DNA from: Dendrobium chrysotoxum
Lineage: Eukaryota; Streptophyta; Magnoliopsida; Asparagales; Orchidaceae
DNA length: 64,000 nt
Direction of reading: 5' to 3'
NCBI GenBank assembly: GCA_019925795.1
Contig: CM034301.1
Coordinates: forward strand, 46,649,783 to 46,713,782
The notes under the pieces: model-generated
The model's database searches: none
The model's input: the letters and a program-made list of their open reading frames with translations, nothing else
Told to the model about the DNA's origin: nothing
Part shown: positions 22,478 through 35,338 of the stretch, in pieces
How positions within the stretch are numbered: position 1 is the first letter of the stretch
How the letters are laid out: every line of letters begins with the position of its first letter
Translations under genes and position numbers: made by a program

Positions 22478-22768
22478 AATTAATTCTCATTGCGGTAAGT
22501 ATTGTGAAGCAACAATCTGATACTAAAACCATACAACATCATATTAATCCGCCTAATATTATTGTCAACATGCAACTCTATTATTTAGAACATTGAATTG
22601 CAACATGACTGTTTTTTTATGCTTCACCAAGTCAAAATGCTACAACATAGATGATGATCATAAAATTGAAACAACTTTGACCACTAGAAGTTACACCTAT
22701 AACATATAGTTTATTAATTATCTTTGGATGAATTACAACTAAAGCACCCTCATAAATTTTAAGAGTTT
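22478..22768. other. AT-rich spacer
   Basis: Nothing recognised. Confidence 0.4.
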
Positions 22769-24037
22769 TGATATGCCACAAAAAAAAATCGCCTTGATCT
22801 AACATGAATCTCAATGCAAATCTTATTTGGAAGCTTTTAAATTAAAAATTGAGATCATCCTAATTTCAATTTCAGCAAGCTTATAGTGAAATTGAACATC
22901 TCGAGAAGACGAACCCAATGATACCAAATTCAGTTCAACCTGAACCCAAATGAATCCAAATCAAAGGAGCAAAATACTCTTGGAAGCTTCAAAGTATTAA
23001 TTGGATGACCAAAGGATATCCAAATATGACATGCTTAAAGTCAAATCACATGGCTCAATGAGATGAATCCAACGAGCCCAAGATCACCAAATTCTGTCAT
23101 CATTAAGTTACTTAAATGCTCGATAAATGCTCCAAGATCAAGGAATCAATATGGGTCATCCGATAGATCAATCCAAATCTACCTTAGATCTTCTCCATAT
23201 TAACTAAGCATGTCACTCCCAAAAAATTATAAATAGACCCTCATTCTTCACATGAGGGAGAAGGAGGAGGAAGAGAAGAACTTTAGGGTTTAAAGAATCT
23301 TAGAGCTTCACCCCAGCACCGCAACCGACAAATCCATACCACTAGGCTACTGCTGCAAAACCTTTGCCCAACCATTGTCATCGGACCTCCATCCAGCAAC
23401 AAGTGAAGAGCCTTCCTCCACTATCTCCCATAAAAAATGGTTCATCTGACCATTATCATCTGTCGACTATAATCTCTCCAACCATCGTCGTCTGTTGACT
23501 TCGGTCCCTACGCCCGCCAACTACAATCCCTCTGACCTCCATCCATTGCCGACTATGATCCTTCCGACCACCATTATCCAACTACGATCCTTCCGACCTC
23601 CATCGATTGTCGACTATGGTCCTTTCGACCTCTATCACTTTTTGACTATGGTCCCTTCAATTTCTGTCGCCAAAATACAATCTTACCAACAAATAAAACT
23701 TGCCAACACTCTCTTGAGGATAATTCTTATGTCATTGGATTTTTCTAGCTATCTAAAGTATTATATATGATATATATTTGCTATATTGATAGGACTCCTT
23801 TCTCCGAGAAAGAGCATCATTTGTAATCAATTACGAATACTAGTTTGGATTCATTCAAACTAGGAAAGGCCTCATGGTTTTCCCTCTTTTTAGTGATTTT
23901 CACATAAAATTTCTAATGTCTCTTATGAACGATGCACCCCCACTCTTTTATATATATTCGTGTGATGGATCTTTATACAAAGCTAAGACACTAAACTTTA
24001 TATTTCTCTACCGCCATAAATATTCCAGGATGCAACA
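22769..24037 (+). mobile_element. Probable solo LTR of the Tat-like gypsy family (copy C)
   Basis: Starts TGATATGCCACA and ends GGATGCAACA. The blocks ATGAATCTCAATGC, AATTTCAGCAAGCTTATAGT and AGATGAATCCAACGAGCCCA match the other LTRs in order. A TATA box AATTATAAATAGACC lies near 23227-23241, followed by a GA-rich leader. A tandem array (GACTATGATCCTTCCGACC units) occupies about 23440-23680. The end section GGCCTCATGGTTTTCCCTCT is shared with the full element. The flanking pentamers AGTTT (left) and AGATT (right) match at 4 of 5 positions. No gag or second LTR follows, so LTR-LTR recombination is the likely origin. Confidence 0.65.
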
Positions 24038-24397
24038 AGATTCACCATGTTTATATCCTTCGAATCTCACTTTACTAAAAAAATTTAAGGATATAAGATG
24101 GTCGGGAGATCTGATGTTTACTAAGTTGATATCTTGGGAAACCAGATATGCATTTTTATACACTACATGGAGGAGATGTAGAAGTGGAACCAAGATATTT
24201 TTCTCCGAGGAAACAAATTTTGATTTTAAAAAATTGTTATATTCATCAGCTTATGATATATTTTTAGTACCTCTTCAATTTTAATTTAAATAAAAATTTA
24301 ATTAAAAATATTATATAATGAGCAATTAAAAAAATAAAAAGACTTACTTTATCAATATAATAATAAATTCAATAAAATATGATAATTTTAATATTAT
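24038..24397. other. AT-rich spacer
   Basis: No gene or repeat recognised. Confidence 0.4.
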
Positions 24398-25010
24398 TGT
24401 GAGGAAGTATATTCGCAGCAGTAGAGTGAGTAAAATTTTCATCCTAGTGTTGCACGAATATCCACACAAACAGATAAGACCAGAAATTTTTTACGTGGAA
24501 AACCTTAAAATGGAAAAACAACGAGGCCTCGCCTGGGTGAAAATATTCCACTAGATTTGAGTGAGTTATAAAGGTTGACCCATCCCTTGACTTGGAGGCG
24601 GTTAAAATACAATTATTGGTACTTGGGAGTTTATAATGACCTTAGTCGGATGATAGAGGTTGGATGTCTGGTGGCATCAGTAGGAGAAGGTTGAGTAGAG
24701 GTCGGCACCCAGGCGAAGGTCCGAGAGCGGTTAGCGGTCAAGCGAAGGTCCAACAGCAATTGATGGCTGGGCGATGGTCCGACGATGGTCGAACAGAAGT
24801 CCGACAAAGATCGGCATACGAGCGGTGGTTCGGCAACAATCGACTGCTAGGCGATGGTCTGACGATGGCCGGTGGAAGTCTGGCAGAAATTGGCGGCCGG
24901 ATTGTGGTTCGATGATGGTCGGGCGAAAGTCCAGCAGAAATCAGCGGACGGGCGGTGGTTCGATGGTGGTAGGCGGCTGGGTGGTGGTCTGGCGATGGTT
25001 TCTAGAGAGA
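24398..25010 (-). repeat. Truncated LTR fragment of the Tat-like family (copy D)
   Basis: On the plus strand ATTCGCAGCAGTAGAGTGAG, then GTGGAAAACC and CTTGACTTGGAGGCGGTTA, parallel the last 350 bp of the LTR at 14085. A GC-rich array follows (GGCGATGGTCCGACGATGGT and similar, about 24655-24995). It breaks off in a (GA)n tract near 25005-25040. The promoter half of the LTR is missing. Confidence 0.65.
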
Positions 25011-25040
25011 GAGAGAAAGAGAGAGAGAGGGAGGGAGATG

Positions 25041-25424
25041 ACCGAGAGAAGAGAAAAGAGAGAAGAGAGTGCCAGAATGGGACTCACGACGGTCATCAAG
25101 GGGAGCATTGCCGGTGAAGGAGATCGACCCCAGGCAAGGATTCATAAAGGAAGATATTCGGCTTTTCCCTTTAGCTGCTATGCATTTTGGGGTTTTAATT
25201 TTTTTTTTTTTTTTTGAAAGCTAAAAATTGCAGATGTTCTTAAACAATTCCGTTTCCGAAAATGGGGGATCATGCCTCCAGGCCCCCATTATAACTTGGC
25301 CGATGAGCAGACGAATCAATCCTGCATAAAAAGGCCATGCTATAGTATCAACAAATATAACATAAAAAAATAAAATAAAATTCTTTTCATCAAACTCAAA
25401 AACACTAAGATTTTGTTTGTCAGA
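25041..25424. other. Spacer with T tract
   Basis: Contains a T run (about 25199-25215). No gene is recognised. It probably separates two pieces of rearranged LTR material. Confidence 0.35.
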
Positions 25425-26065
25425 AAGACCGTAGTCGGGCGACGGTTATCGGAAGAACCGTAGTCAAACTGTAGTCGGCGGGTGATGGAGGTCAGATAGA
25501 CCTTTGTCAGGCAATGGAGGTCAAAAGGACCATAATTGGCGATCGATGAAGATCAGAAAGACCATTATCATGCGAAGGAGGTCGGAAGGACCGTAGTCGA
25601 CGGGCGACGAAGGTCGAAAAGATCATGGTCTGGCGATGGAGGTCGCAAGGACGGTAGTAGGCGGGCGACAAAGGTCGAAAAGACCGTTATCTGACGACAA
25701 AGGTCGAAAAGATCATAGTTGATGTGCGACAGAGGTCGAAAAGACCGTAGTCTAGCAATGGAGATCATAAGGACCGTAGTCGACAGGCGATAGTGGTCAC
25801 AAAGATCGTTGTTTGGAGACGGAAGTCAGAATGTCCATAGTCGGCAGGTGACAGTGGTCAAAAAGACTTTAGTCTGGCGACGAAGATTGGAAGGACCGTA
25901 GTCGGTGGGTGACGGAGGTTGGAAGACCGTAGTCTGGTGACGGAGGTCAGAAGGACCGTATTCGATAGGCGACGAAGGTTGGAAAGACCGTAGTCAGGCT
26001 ATGGAGATCAGAAGGATTGTAGTCGGTGGGTGACGGTGGTCGGAAGGACCTTAGTTGGGTGACGG
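25425..26065. repeat. Dimeric tandem array, 33 + 28 bp monomers
   Basis: The two alternating monomers are about GACCGTAGTCGGCGGGCGAC + GGAGGTCGGAAAG (33 bp) and ACCGTAGTCTGGCGACGGAG + GTCGGAAG (28 bp). About ten dimers of 61 bp run from 25425 to 26065, with base changes but little length change. The same words, inverted, form the array inside the solo LTR at 23440-23680. This is therefore probably an expanded LTR array in minus orientation. Degenerate copies trail to about 26190. Confidence 0.85.
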
Positions 26066-26608
26066 TTATTAGGATGAGGTCCAACGATAATCTTTGGCCG
26101 AATGTAAGTCCAACAATAATTGGTGAATGGACGGAAGTCCGGCGATGGTCGGTGACCGGGCATAAATCTGATAATAGTTGTTGGCCAGACGAAAGTTCAT
26201 TCTCTCATTACAACATAAAAAATATTTATTTGTCAGAGGAATAAATCATTTCTCCCAAAAAAATGTTTTTTTGTCAGAGGAAGAATCTAACAGCAACAAA
26301 AATTATGCAGTCAAAAGTAATTTTTTATTAAACAAAAGTTCTGAAGAGAAAAAGAAAAAAGGACTGCGCTGCCCTAGCCGCTTCCCCCACTGCGCTGCCC
26401 TAGACGCCGTTTTTTCTTCCTTCCTGCCACCGGCCTTCGCCGGTGGCACCGCCTGCTCCTCCCATGGATACCACATCCTCTCTTCACTTCCCCCCCCCTT
26501 GGCTCCTCCACCTCCCCATCCCACGCTGCTCCGCTTGGCTTGGATCGCCTCTGGTCCAACATTATTTCAGCCCCCGATAACTCTGCGCCCACCATCCCGA
26601 TATCTCTC

Positions 26609-27866
26609 ATGGTCATGCCGGAAGATATTGTTCCTTTCAACAAAGATTTTACTGATGCTGCAGCTGTAGAATGGAATCTCTCACTGGTCGGGTACTCGGT
26701 CGGTAAACGCCCCTATTACGAATCTCTTCTTTCTACGGTTAAGAGGGTTTGGAAGCTTAAAGGTACTTTTCAGCTTATAGCCCTAAGCGATGGTTTCTTT
26801 CTTTTCAAATTCTCTAATGGTGAGGATTTTGATATGGTATGGTCCAAAGGAGCTTGGTTTTTTCATGGCAAACCGTTCATCTTTCAAAAATGGACCAAAA
26901 ACTTTCATCCTACGAGAGAAAACTTCACCTCTGTGCCTATTTGGGTCAGAATACATGACTTACCTTTGGTGTGTTGGAACTCTGAAGGAATTTCTAAGAT
27001 TGCTTCCAAAATAGGGATACCCATAGTTGTAGATGCACTAACTGCTGCCAAAACCAGGCTAACCTATGCCAGGATATGTATTCAAGTATCCACAACTTCT
27101 ACATTTCCGGACTCTGTTCCTATTGCCATTGAAGATGAAATCTTTAAGCTAAAAAATCCACTACGAATGGAAACCTTCTCGCTGCTCAACCTGTAGCTCC
27201 CTAGCACACCCCTCGTCGCTCTGCCCCTCTAAACCGCCTACCCAAACAAACCCACAGCCACCTCCCAGAGGGCGCAGTACCTCTAGACAACCTCGCAAGT
27301 CGCACACATCCCGACAATCACCAACTCTACTCACCCCCTCCATCAATCCTTCTACCTCCCTACAGCCTTTACAAACAATGACTCCCCCAACCTCCAATCC
27401 AGAAGCTCCTCCCAACTCTTCTCTGGTTTTTGTTCCCCCCCAACTCAATGTCCAATGCAGCCGGCCATCTATTGATAAGAATCTGTCGCTAGGTGAGCCA
27501 TCTACTAGCAGGGATCATAATCCCACCAGCTGCATCATTTCTAAATTCCCTCCCCCAGTAATTGTGCCTCCTGGCCCTTTAAGTAGTACAATTCCTAATC
27601 TCAACTCTCCTACCGAGGACAGCACAGAAAATTTGGACACCGATGCGACCTCTGTAGGTCATTATTCTGCTATTCAAACACAAATCAAATATACATCCCT
27701 TCAAACCAGTGAAGATCAAGCACAAATTCTATCTGAATTTGTTGACAAGCCTATCTCTGAAACCTCTCGTAATATTAGTCCAAAAAATTCCAATGCCCCC
27801 ATATCTAAAATCACCAGGGGTAAAGGATCCAAAAAACCGCCCACCCCCACCTCCAAATCTAAATGA
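26609..27866 (+). pseudogene. LINE ORF1 (DUF4283 RNA-binding protein), frame-shifted
   Basis: The first ATG is at 26609 (MVMPEDIVPFNKDF). The DUF4283 domain follows: YYESLLSTVKRVWKLKGTFQ, FFLFKFSNGEDFDMVW, PVWVRIHDLPLVCWN-like text and GIPIVVDALTAAKTRLTYAR. The frame then ends at a stop (27194). A second frame from 27378 carries a Pro/Ser/Thr-rich tail ending in a basic GKGSKKPPTPTSKSK. The CCHC zinc knuckle normally found after DEIFKLK is missing, so a small deletion plus frame shift lies near 27170-27380. The protein would bind element RNA. It is unlikely to work as it stands. Confidence 0.8.
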
Positions 27867-30800
27867 TCAACCCCTCCATAGTAGCTTGGAATATCAGAGG
27901 ATTATGTTCCTTTGATAAAGTGACTCATTGCAAAAGTCTGGTTCAATCTCTTCGGTTGGATATAGTTTGCATTTTGGAAAATAGAATTCACAAAGCTTCC
28001 CTTGAAGATAATTTCTTTCATAATCAACACATGGTCTTTGATTTGGAGGAAAGCTGCAACAACTTTCACTGTTCAGATCCTGGCAGGATCTGGATAAAAT
28101 GGTCGCCTGATAAGATCAACTTTCAACCCACATTCATCACTTCTCAAATGATATCTGGGACCATCTTCTATGGCTCCACTAAACCATTTCTGCTCTTTGT
28201 CATTTATGCTTCTAATAACCAAGAAGAAAGGAAAACTCTTTGGGAGGATATTAGGGCCTTACCCACTTCTGATTGCACTCCCTGGGTTATTATGGGAGAC
28301 TTCAACTGTTGCCGTTTCCCTACTGACAAGCTGGGTGGTAATGCTATCAACCAAAATCAGCTTAGAGATCTTAATGATCTCATTTTTGACCAAAACCTCA
28401 TTGACCTGGCATCTGTAGGTCCCTCCTATACCTGGTACAATCAGAGAACCTCTAACCCCATCCATATTAAGCTTGATAGGATGCTTGTTAACGGGGCGTG
28501 GATGGAAAACTTCCCCAACTCCCACTATGTGGTAAAACCTCCTACATGTTCAGATCACTGCCCCATTGTTTTATTACCTGGTCACAGTGAAGCCGCTCAT
28601 CATAGGTTCCTCTATAAGAATTATTGGGCTAATTCTAGAGATTTCTGGTGCCTCTTGCTCACTTATTTTACTGGGAATGTGAATGGGCATCCTTTTGTTG
28701 CGCTTTGCACCTTGCTTAAACAGTTCAAACTTGCAATTAAAAGTAAACATTGGGCCAATTCTAATCTCATGACTGGTCAGCTGAATACCCTTTATGAAAA
28801 GCAAGAAATATGTATCAATCAACTGAGTTTGGGCTGCAACATTCTTGAGACCTTTTTGTCCCTCAAAAACATTAACAGTCAACTGGCTACTGTTACTTCT
28901 CAATGGCACTCTTGGATTTCTCAAAGAGCAAAAATCAAGTGGATAACCAATGGAGAGGATGATCTTAGATTTCTATATTCTAAGATACATATGAGAAGGA
29001 ATTATAGAAGTACTGCCATCTCTCTTGCTATGGCAAATTCCTCCACTTCCTACTCTGAAGCTGTCCATGATGCTATCAGTCATTTTCAGGAGCTCTTTAA
29101 TCCCCCTAACCGTCAATTCTTTGACATCAGTCACTTCCCTGTTGGTAATACTATTCCTCCTGATCATCTTTTTTCTCTAACCATTCCTTTTACAGATACG
29201 GAGATTAAAAATGATGTTTTCTCTGGAGCTTCCTACTCCACTCCGGGCCCTGATGGATTCAATTTTGAATTCTTCAAGACTACTTGGTTGGTGACGGGAC
29301 CATTGATTTGCAAAGCTGTTAAGTCGTTTTACCAAAGTGCTTACATTCCCCGTGCTGCAAAAGTCACTGCCATCACTCTCATCCCCAAACACAGTCATGC
29401 TGAGGCTATTACGGATTTCAGACCCATTGCCTTGTGCAATACCACCTACAAAATCATAGCAAAAATTCTTGCTACTAGATTGAAACCCATAATGCCTCTT
29501 ATTATACAAGGAAATCAAACTGGCTTTATTCACAAAAGGATATCTACTGACAATGTCATCCTTGCTCGTGAAATCCTTTTTCACTCCAGAAACTCTTCCA
29601 ATTGTAATCTTATGTGCGCTAAATTGGATATCAAAAAAGCTTTTGATAGTGTCTCTAGAGAGTTTCTTATAGCTAGATTAAAACAAAAAGGGTTCCCCCC
29701 GTTATTTATTAAATGGATTGCTGCCTGCATTGAGGATGTCTGGTTCTCTTTATGCATTGATGGTGCTCTTAAAGGTTTTTTTCCTTCCACTGCTGGGCTT
29801 AGGCAAGGTTTCCCTTTAAGCCCCTATCTATTTTGCATTGTCATGGACGCATTATCTTGCCTCTTAGATAATCCTATCAACGGTGAACTCTTGGTGGCCC
29901 CGCAATTTGCTGGAAATAGGATTTCCCATCTTATGTATGCTGATGACCTTCTTCTTTTTGGAAGAGCTGATCCCCACAACTGTAGTATTTTACATCAACT
30001 GCTTGACAGGTTCTCTGCTGCCTCTGGCCTGCATGTTAATTTCCAGAAAAGTGCTATCCTCTTACCTCTCAATTGTCCTTATGTAGACGCCATCAGCAAC
30101 ACCCTTAATATACCCCACAACTCTTGCATTACCTACCTTGGGATCCCCTTATCCCCTTATAATCCGAAAATAGCTGATTTCTCAAAACTCATGGAAACTA
30201 TTAGCTGCAAACTGGCAGGTTGGAAAGCTAAATCTTTATCCTTTGCGGGTAGATTGCAATTTCTGAGATTTACTATTTGGAATTCCATAGCTTATTGGAT
30301 TCGTGGGTCCATTATTCCTAAAACTATTATGAAGCAAATTGAAAAACTTTGTGCCAGATTCCTCTATTTTGGTGACACTGAAGCTCGCAAACTGCATCTC
30401 ATATAGTGGAAAAATACATGTAAGCCAAAAAAGAATGGGGGATTGGGGATTCCCTCATTATATGCTGTACAATATAGTTATGCTTGTGCTCTCATTGGGA
30501 GATTATACAATGGGACCAGTCTTTTGGCTTCTTAGATTTTGCATCACTATGTCTCCCCTTGGAAACCTCCTCCCACCAAAGCCACTTCCTTTTGGAAAAA
30601 CTTTTGTAATTTAGCTGTTAAATCTAAGTTAGACTACACCTTCAAGGTCACTTCTAAAGCCCCCATTTCTCTTTATTGGGATCATTGGGTACACGGCAAA
30701 GTACTTAATGAAGTCCCTAATATGCATGCTCTATGTAACCGTTACCCGGCTAATGCGAGAATTTCTATTATCCTGTCTGACGAGGGCTGGAAACTTCCTT

Positions 30801-31414
30801 CTGATGTGCCTCCTGATATCTCTTGTGAGCTATCCTCTATTCCGGTTTTCACTAGCAACTCTGATAGCATAATTTGGGGACATGGTGAGGCTAATCACAG
30901 CTCTTATATTAGCTCTCTCTTTAGTAATGAGAATATGATATCTTGGTATCAATATGTTTGGCACAAACATTTCTCTCTTCGATATTCTACATTTACTTGG
31001 ATGGCATTGCTGGGGGGACTTAAGACTGCTGATGTATTGAACATTAGGGGCATATCTGTGGTCAAAACCTGTTCTTTTTGCCACTTGGAAAACGAATCTA
31101 TCTCCCATCTATTTTTCACTTGTGATTACACTTTCACTGTTCTCACCATCCTCATTCCTGAGATGAAAAAGTATCTGTTAAGATCCAACATCCTCCAAGT
31201 TTTTGAAAACACGTGTGGGATTTCTAAATTAACTACGGCCTTCCATCATCTGATTATATGTTCTGCCATTTACCATATATGGAGGGAAAGAAATGAAAGG
31301 AGGTTTGGTAATGCTTTCTCATCATCCACTACTATAAGTCTCAAAATCAAAAGTGCTGTTTTTGCAAAAATACTGAAATGGAAACGAGGGTCCCTGCTTA
31401 TGGAATTGCTATAA
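27863..31414 (+). pseudogene. LINE ORF2 (endonuclease, reverse transcriptase, zf-RVT), two in-frame stops
   Basis: One reading frame of about 1,183 codons, interrupted only by TAG at 30404-30406 and TAG at 30533-30535. An apurinic-type endonuclease domain comes first (INPSIVAWNIRGL near residue 2, GDFN near 143, SDHCPI near 230). The reverse transcriptase follows (FRPIALCNTTYKIIAKI, KLDIKKAFDSVSREF, GLRQGFPLSPYLF, and catalytic LMYADDLLLFG near 690). After the stops comes the RNase-H-adjacent zf-RVT region (YVWHKHFSLRYSTFTWMALL, CSFCHLENESISHLFFTC). Without the stops this would be a complete L1 replicase. The product truncated at residue 847 retains endonuclease and RT. It nicks target DNA and primes reverse transcription on it. 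Confidence 0.9.
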
Positions 31415-31915
31415 TGACAGCTTCTGGTCTTACTCTATTGCCATATCACCTGCTGCTTTGCTTATTCTCGGGGTGCCGGTGCTGCACCATAGGGGCATGG
31501 GGCAAGGGTGACTGGGTTGCCTTGTTTTCTCCCTTTGGATGGCAGTTCCCTAAGCTTCTGCAACCAGGTATGAAACCGGGGCAACTCCTGAGCCCACGTG
31601 GGTATGGCTGTGCTCCTCGTCCATTTCTGGGGATTTGGCTGTGCTCCTCGCGATCTGGTTTTGCTTTTTCTGGAGGTTTTTTCTGATCAATTTTTTGTGG
31701 AGACATTGTACTTTCATTCTCTTTACAGTTTTGTTTATGTTCTCTATAGGCTTTGTTGTTTTTTTGGGGGGTGATCATTTACTCCTGTAGGCTTTTATAG
31801 TCTTTCTGGATGGGTTTTATACCATCTTTTTTTGGCTATTTTTTATAAACTTGTAATTTTCTTCATTTTATGAAATTGGGCTAAGCCCTTAATTCTTCCA
31901 AAAAAAAAAAAAAAA
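31415..31915 (+). other. LINE 3' UTR and A tail
   Basis: T-rich non-coding tail ending GGGCTAAGCCCTTAATTCTT, two bases and then about 16 A. The same style of ending (GGGCTTTGTCCCCCAATTTA + A; GAGCTATGGCTCTCATTGCT + A) closes the copies at 54490 and 52333. Confidence 0.75.
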
Positions 31916-32381
31916 GGTTATATCAGTACTACAAAAAAATCTAAAAGAGGTAATATTCTTGTTGTCTAGGGAAACCCCCTTGAGAAAGAGCTTATAACTA
32001 ACTAAATAAATTAGGAAATACAAAACAACAAAGCGCTGCAGGTCCCTCGGTTAAAAGAAAAAACTTATTATAGATTAATTCAGAAAAGTTTAGAAATTAC
32101 CTTCTTGTCTTCTCCATTTCCCAGCTCATAAAAACCATGTAATATTTGCTCGAGTAAGCTCCACATGAATTTTCAAATAAAATATTGGCTTCTATTGTTC
32201 ATGACCGTCACGTTAAATCCATTGATATCCATGCGCACAAGTTGTCATAGTTCAAGAATCAAACAAAACAGGAGGTGGTCCAAAGCGTTCAGCTTTGCTG
32301 ATCAACAGGAAATACCGTGAAAAGAACAAACAGCAGAAATTATCACAGGTTAATATAATCCAAGATAATGAAATCAGCAAT
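31916..32381. other. Spacer
   Basis: No gene recognised. Confidence 0.4.
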
Positions 32382-32716
32382 TGTTGTACAATAAACATAG
32401 CGGAAAAAAAACACACGACACAAATACAATGAACACCGCAATTCGGCGAAGATGTCGACGTCTACGGGAGGGGATGATTTCAATATACTAGAAAAAACAA
32501 GGATTATAATAACTCTCTCTACTTGTGCAAAAGCTCTCAAACCCCTGAATTTATAGATTTAAGATAAAAAATAAATTAAAAAAACTTATTAATCTAATCC
32601 CCAATCAAATCAATTAATTAGAAAAATAATCTATTCCCTAATCAATTGTAATAATAAGCCATTAAAACTTTCCAAACAAAAGTTTATTTAAATTTGAAAA
32701 TAATTCCAAATCAATG
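32382..32716 (-). repeat. 3' LTR of the deleted copia element (335 bp)
   Basis: Matches 35339-35684 along its length (e.g. AAAAATAATCTATTCCCTAAT and AAACTTTCCAAACAAAAGTT), with several indels and visibly high divergence. Purine-rich GATGAGGTGAAGAT precedes it on the minus strand as the polypurine tract. Confidence 0.85.
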
Positions 32717-35323
32717 ATCTTCACCTCATCTTTTTTACTTCATAAAGTGGAAGATGACAAACTAGGCTCCAATATTAGAACGACTGCACCCAGATGATTG
32801 CCTACATAATGATTAGGAAATTCAGCCTCCATGGCTGAAAGTGCAAATGCAATGTCATTGTGATCCCTCAACCAAGCTGGTTTTGGGACATTTTGGCGCC
32901 TGAGCCTGTTCTTTGCAATAGATTTCTAAGAAGGAATCTCATCCTCAACATCATCTTCTACCTCCTGATCTGTAATTTAATCAGGTACCTGGATAGAAAT
33001 GATTGCATCAAATTTTAATTTCTGCAGTGCATCAAACTTCCTGATCTGTAGCTTAGAGTCTTGAGGCTTCAACATGCTTGCCCCATCGAAAGTAACTTTC
33101 ATACTAATGACAATCTTCTTCTCTACCGGATCATAGAACGAAGCACTTAACTCGACGCCTGAAGCCAATATCGCGGTTCCAATTTATCATTCTTAACATG
33201 ATAATAAGCTAGATATCCAAAAACTCTCAAGTGCTCATAATCTCTAGCATGCCTTGACCACATCTTCTTTGAGGTCTTCTTCCCAATAGCTGCAGAAGGC
33301 AGACGGTTCACCAAGTGACAGTCATAGTCTATCGCATCAGCCCAATAAACTCTATCCAACTCAGCATTGGATAACATATACCGAACTTTCTCCACCAAAG
33401 TCTGGTTCATCCTCTCTGCCACTCCGTTCTGTTGCAGTGTCTCTCTAACAGTGAAGTGGTGCTCCTAGATCTCAAGCACTCCTACAAAAATGCATCCGAA
33501 GTGTATTCATCCCCACTGTCTAATCAATTTTTTTGCCAGTTTGAGTCTCAATTCACTTTTTCAAAGTTCTAAAAATCTCCAATATCTCGCTCTTGCGACT
33601 CATGGTGTACACCTAAACATATATAGAGTAATCATCAATAAAAGTAACAAAGTATCACCCCCCACCGAATGATATTGTCTTCATCTGGCCCCAAACATCT
33701 GTGTGAACATACTCTAAGATATTCTTTGTACTATGAATGGAAGTACCAAAAGATACACATGTTTTTTGCCAAACACATAATATTCACAGAAATCAAGCTT
33801 GCAAGGATTGATCAAAGTCATAAGAGAAGCCTCTCCAGCATGAGCTAATCACATATGCCACAATGTAGTGGCATCAAAAGAATCATCAACAACAATAGCC
33901 ATTCCAATCACTGTTCTTCCTTGAATGTAGTAAAAGTTGTGATGACGATCTCTTTTCAAAAAAAATAGTGCTCTATAATATATCTTCATAACTCCTGCCT
34001 CAATAACTTTCTTGTAGTTTTTGGTCTCTAAAGCCCCAACCTACAGTAAATTCTTCCTGATATCTAAAACGTGTCTCACATCAGTCAGCTCCCTCACAGT
34101 ACCATCACACATTTTGATGAAGATGCTCCCTACACCAACTGTATGATAAGTTTAATCATTTTCTATTGTCACAACACCACAATCAAGCTTCCTGTAGATA
34201 CGGAACAACTCTCCCTGGTGAGACAAATATGATAGGTAGCACTAATATCCAGAATCCAGTATGAACCATATGAATACAAACTCTGAGATAGTATAGATAG
34301 TGATAAATCTAAATCTTCGTTACGCTCTTCCACGCTAAAATTTGCCTCCGTTGAAACTATCTTTCCCTTCTCCTACAATTTTAGGCAATCTTTCTTCCAA
34401 TGACCAGTCTCTAAGAAGAAAGCACACTGATTCTTCCCAAGATTACATCCACTAGACTTGCCCCGCTTGCCGCTGCCACCCCTTTTATTCTTTTGTTTCT
34501 TAGATCTTCTTAGTTGGAGTGTGAGAGCCTCAACTAAATTCATTTTTGCAGACTACTTGTCCCGATGCCGAAACTCGTGATTCAGCAATGCAATAGTCAC
34601 CTCAACATAGTTCAAGACCTCATTCCCATGAATGAGCAGCACCGTGAAGTTTTCGTACTCATCTGGGAGCGAATTCAACAGAATGAGCGCCTTGTCTTCA
34701 TCTCCAACCTCATCATCCAAATTCACCAGATCTACCAACAGCTTTGTGAAGTCATTCAAAGGCTCATCAATTACAACCCATGTCTTATCTAAAACCTGTA
34801 GAGTCGCTGCTTTATGTGAAGACGATTCTCACGCTCTTCGTTAGATACTTGTTCTCCAAAGTCTTTCACAGCTTCATAGCAGAAGTCTCCATCATCACCC
34901 ATACATGATCTCCTGAGATAGACAATTTCTGATCAAACCACAAGCACTCCAGTTCATCTTAAGCTAATCCCTCTCTAAAATCTCTTCAGAATGTTCATCA
35001 CTCTCAAGAACTTTCATCGAATTCAATGAGCACAACACATTCATCACCTCATATTGTCACATGCCCAAATTCTCTTTGCCGTCAAATTTCTTCACATCAA
35101 TTTTGACTGAATGTATAACCACTTGATGGATCGCCGCCTTTTCCACCATCGAGGTGGATGTATCCATGGCTCCACCAGAACTCAGCCTCCACCAAATTGC
35201 AGTCGTCTCACAACGCCAGAATCACGCCAATCCGGCTCAGTTTCTTCGCCTGGATGAACCACACCAATGGATTAATCTTTTGTTCTTCACATCGTCGCCG
35301 GAAATCACAAAAATTCGGATTTC
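32717..35323 (-). pseudogene. copia gag-pol remains (gag, integrase end; RT missing)
   Basis: On the minus strand: gag start MDTSTSMVEKAAI then KKFDGKEN (near 35167-35070); gag body DFTKLLVDLVNLDDEVGDED and ILLNSLPDEYENF (34759 down, UBN2-type gag); a Cys/His knuckle area near 34450. The integrase C-terminal core is MAERMNQTLVEKVRYMLSNA and FGYLAYYHVKNDKLEP (33422-33150). After it comes YDPVEKKIVISMKVTFD and an acidic linker ending near 32940. From there only about 220 bp remain before the 3' LTR, so RT and RNase H are deleted. Multiple stops occur. Confidence 0.8.
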
Positions 35324-35336
35324 AGCTCTGATACCA
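35324..35336 (-). other. Primer-binding site (initiator Met tRNA type)
   Basis: TGGTATCAGAGCT on the minus strand, two bases inside the 5' LTR. Confidence 0.85.
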
Positions 35337-35338
35337 AT

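Larger units (their letters stand above)
26366..31915 (+). mobile_element. Near-full-length L1-type LINE with broken ORFs
   Basis: About 5.5 kb on the plus strand. It has a GC-rich leader beginning near CTGCGCTGCCCTAG (word repeated twice), ORF1 (26609-27866, frame broken), ORF2 (27863-31414, two stops) and a 500-bp T-rich 3' UTR. An A tract at 31900-31915 ends the element. ORF1 and ORF2 overlap by 4 bases (ATGA), a common LINE arrangement that permits reinitiation. No convincing target-site duplication was found, so the left boundary is approximate. Few lesions in ORF2 suggest a fairly recent insertion. Confidence 0.88.

Noticed and set aside
26303..26643. Minus-strand Gly-rich frames
   Set aside because: Antisense to the GC-rich LINE leader; no independent support.
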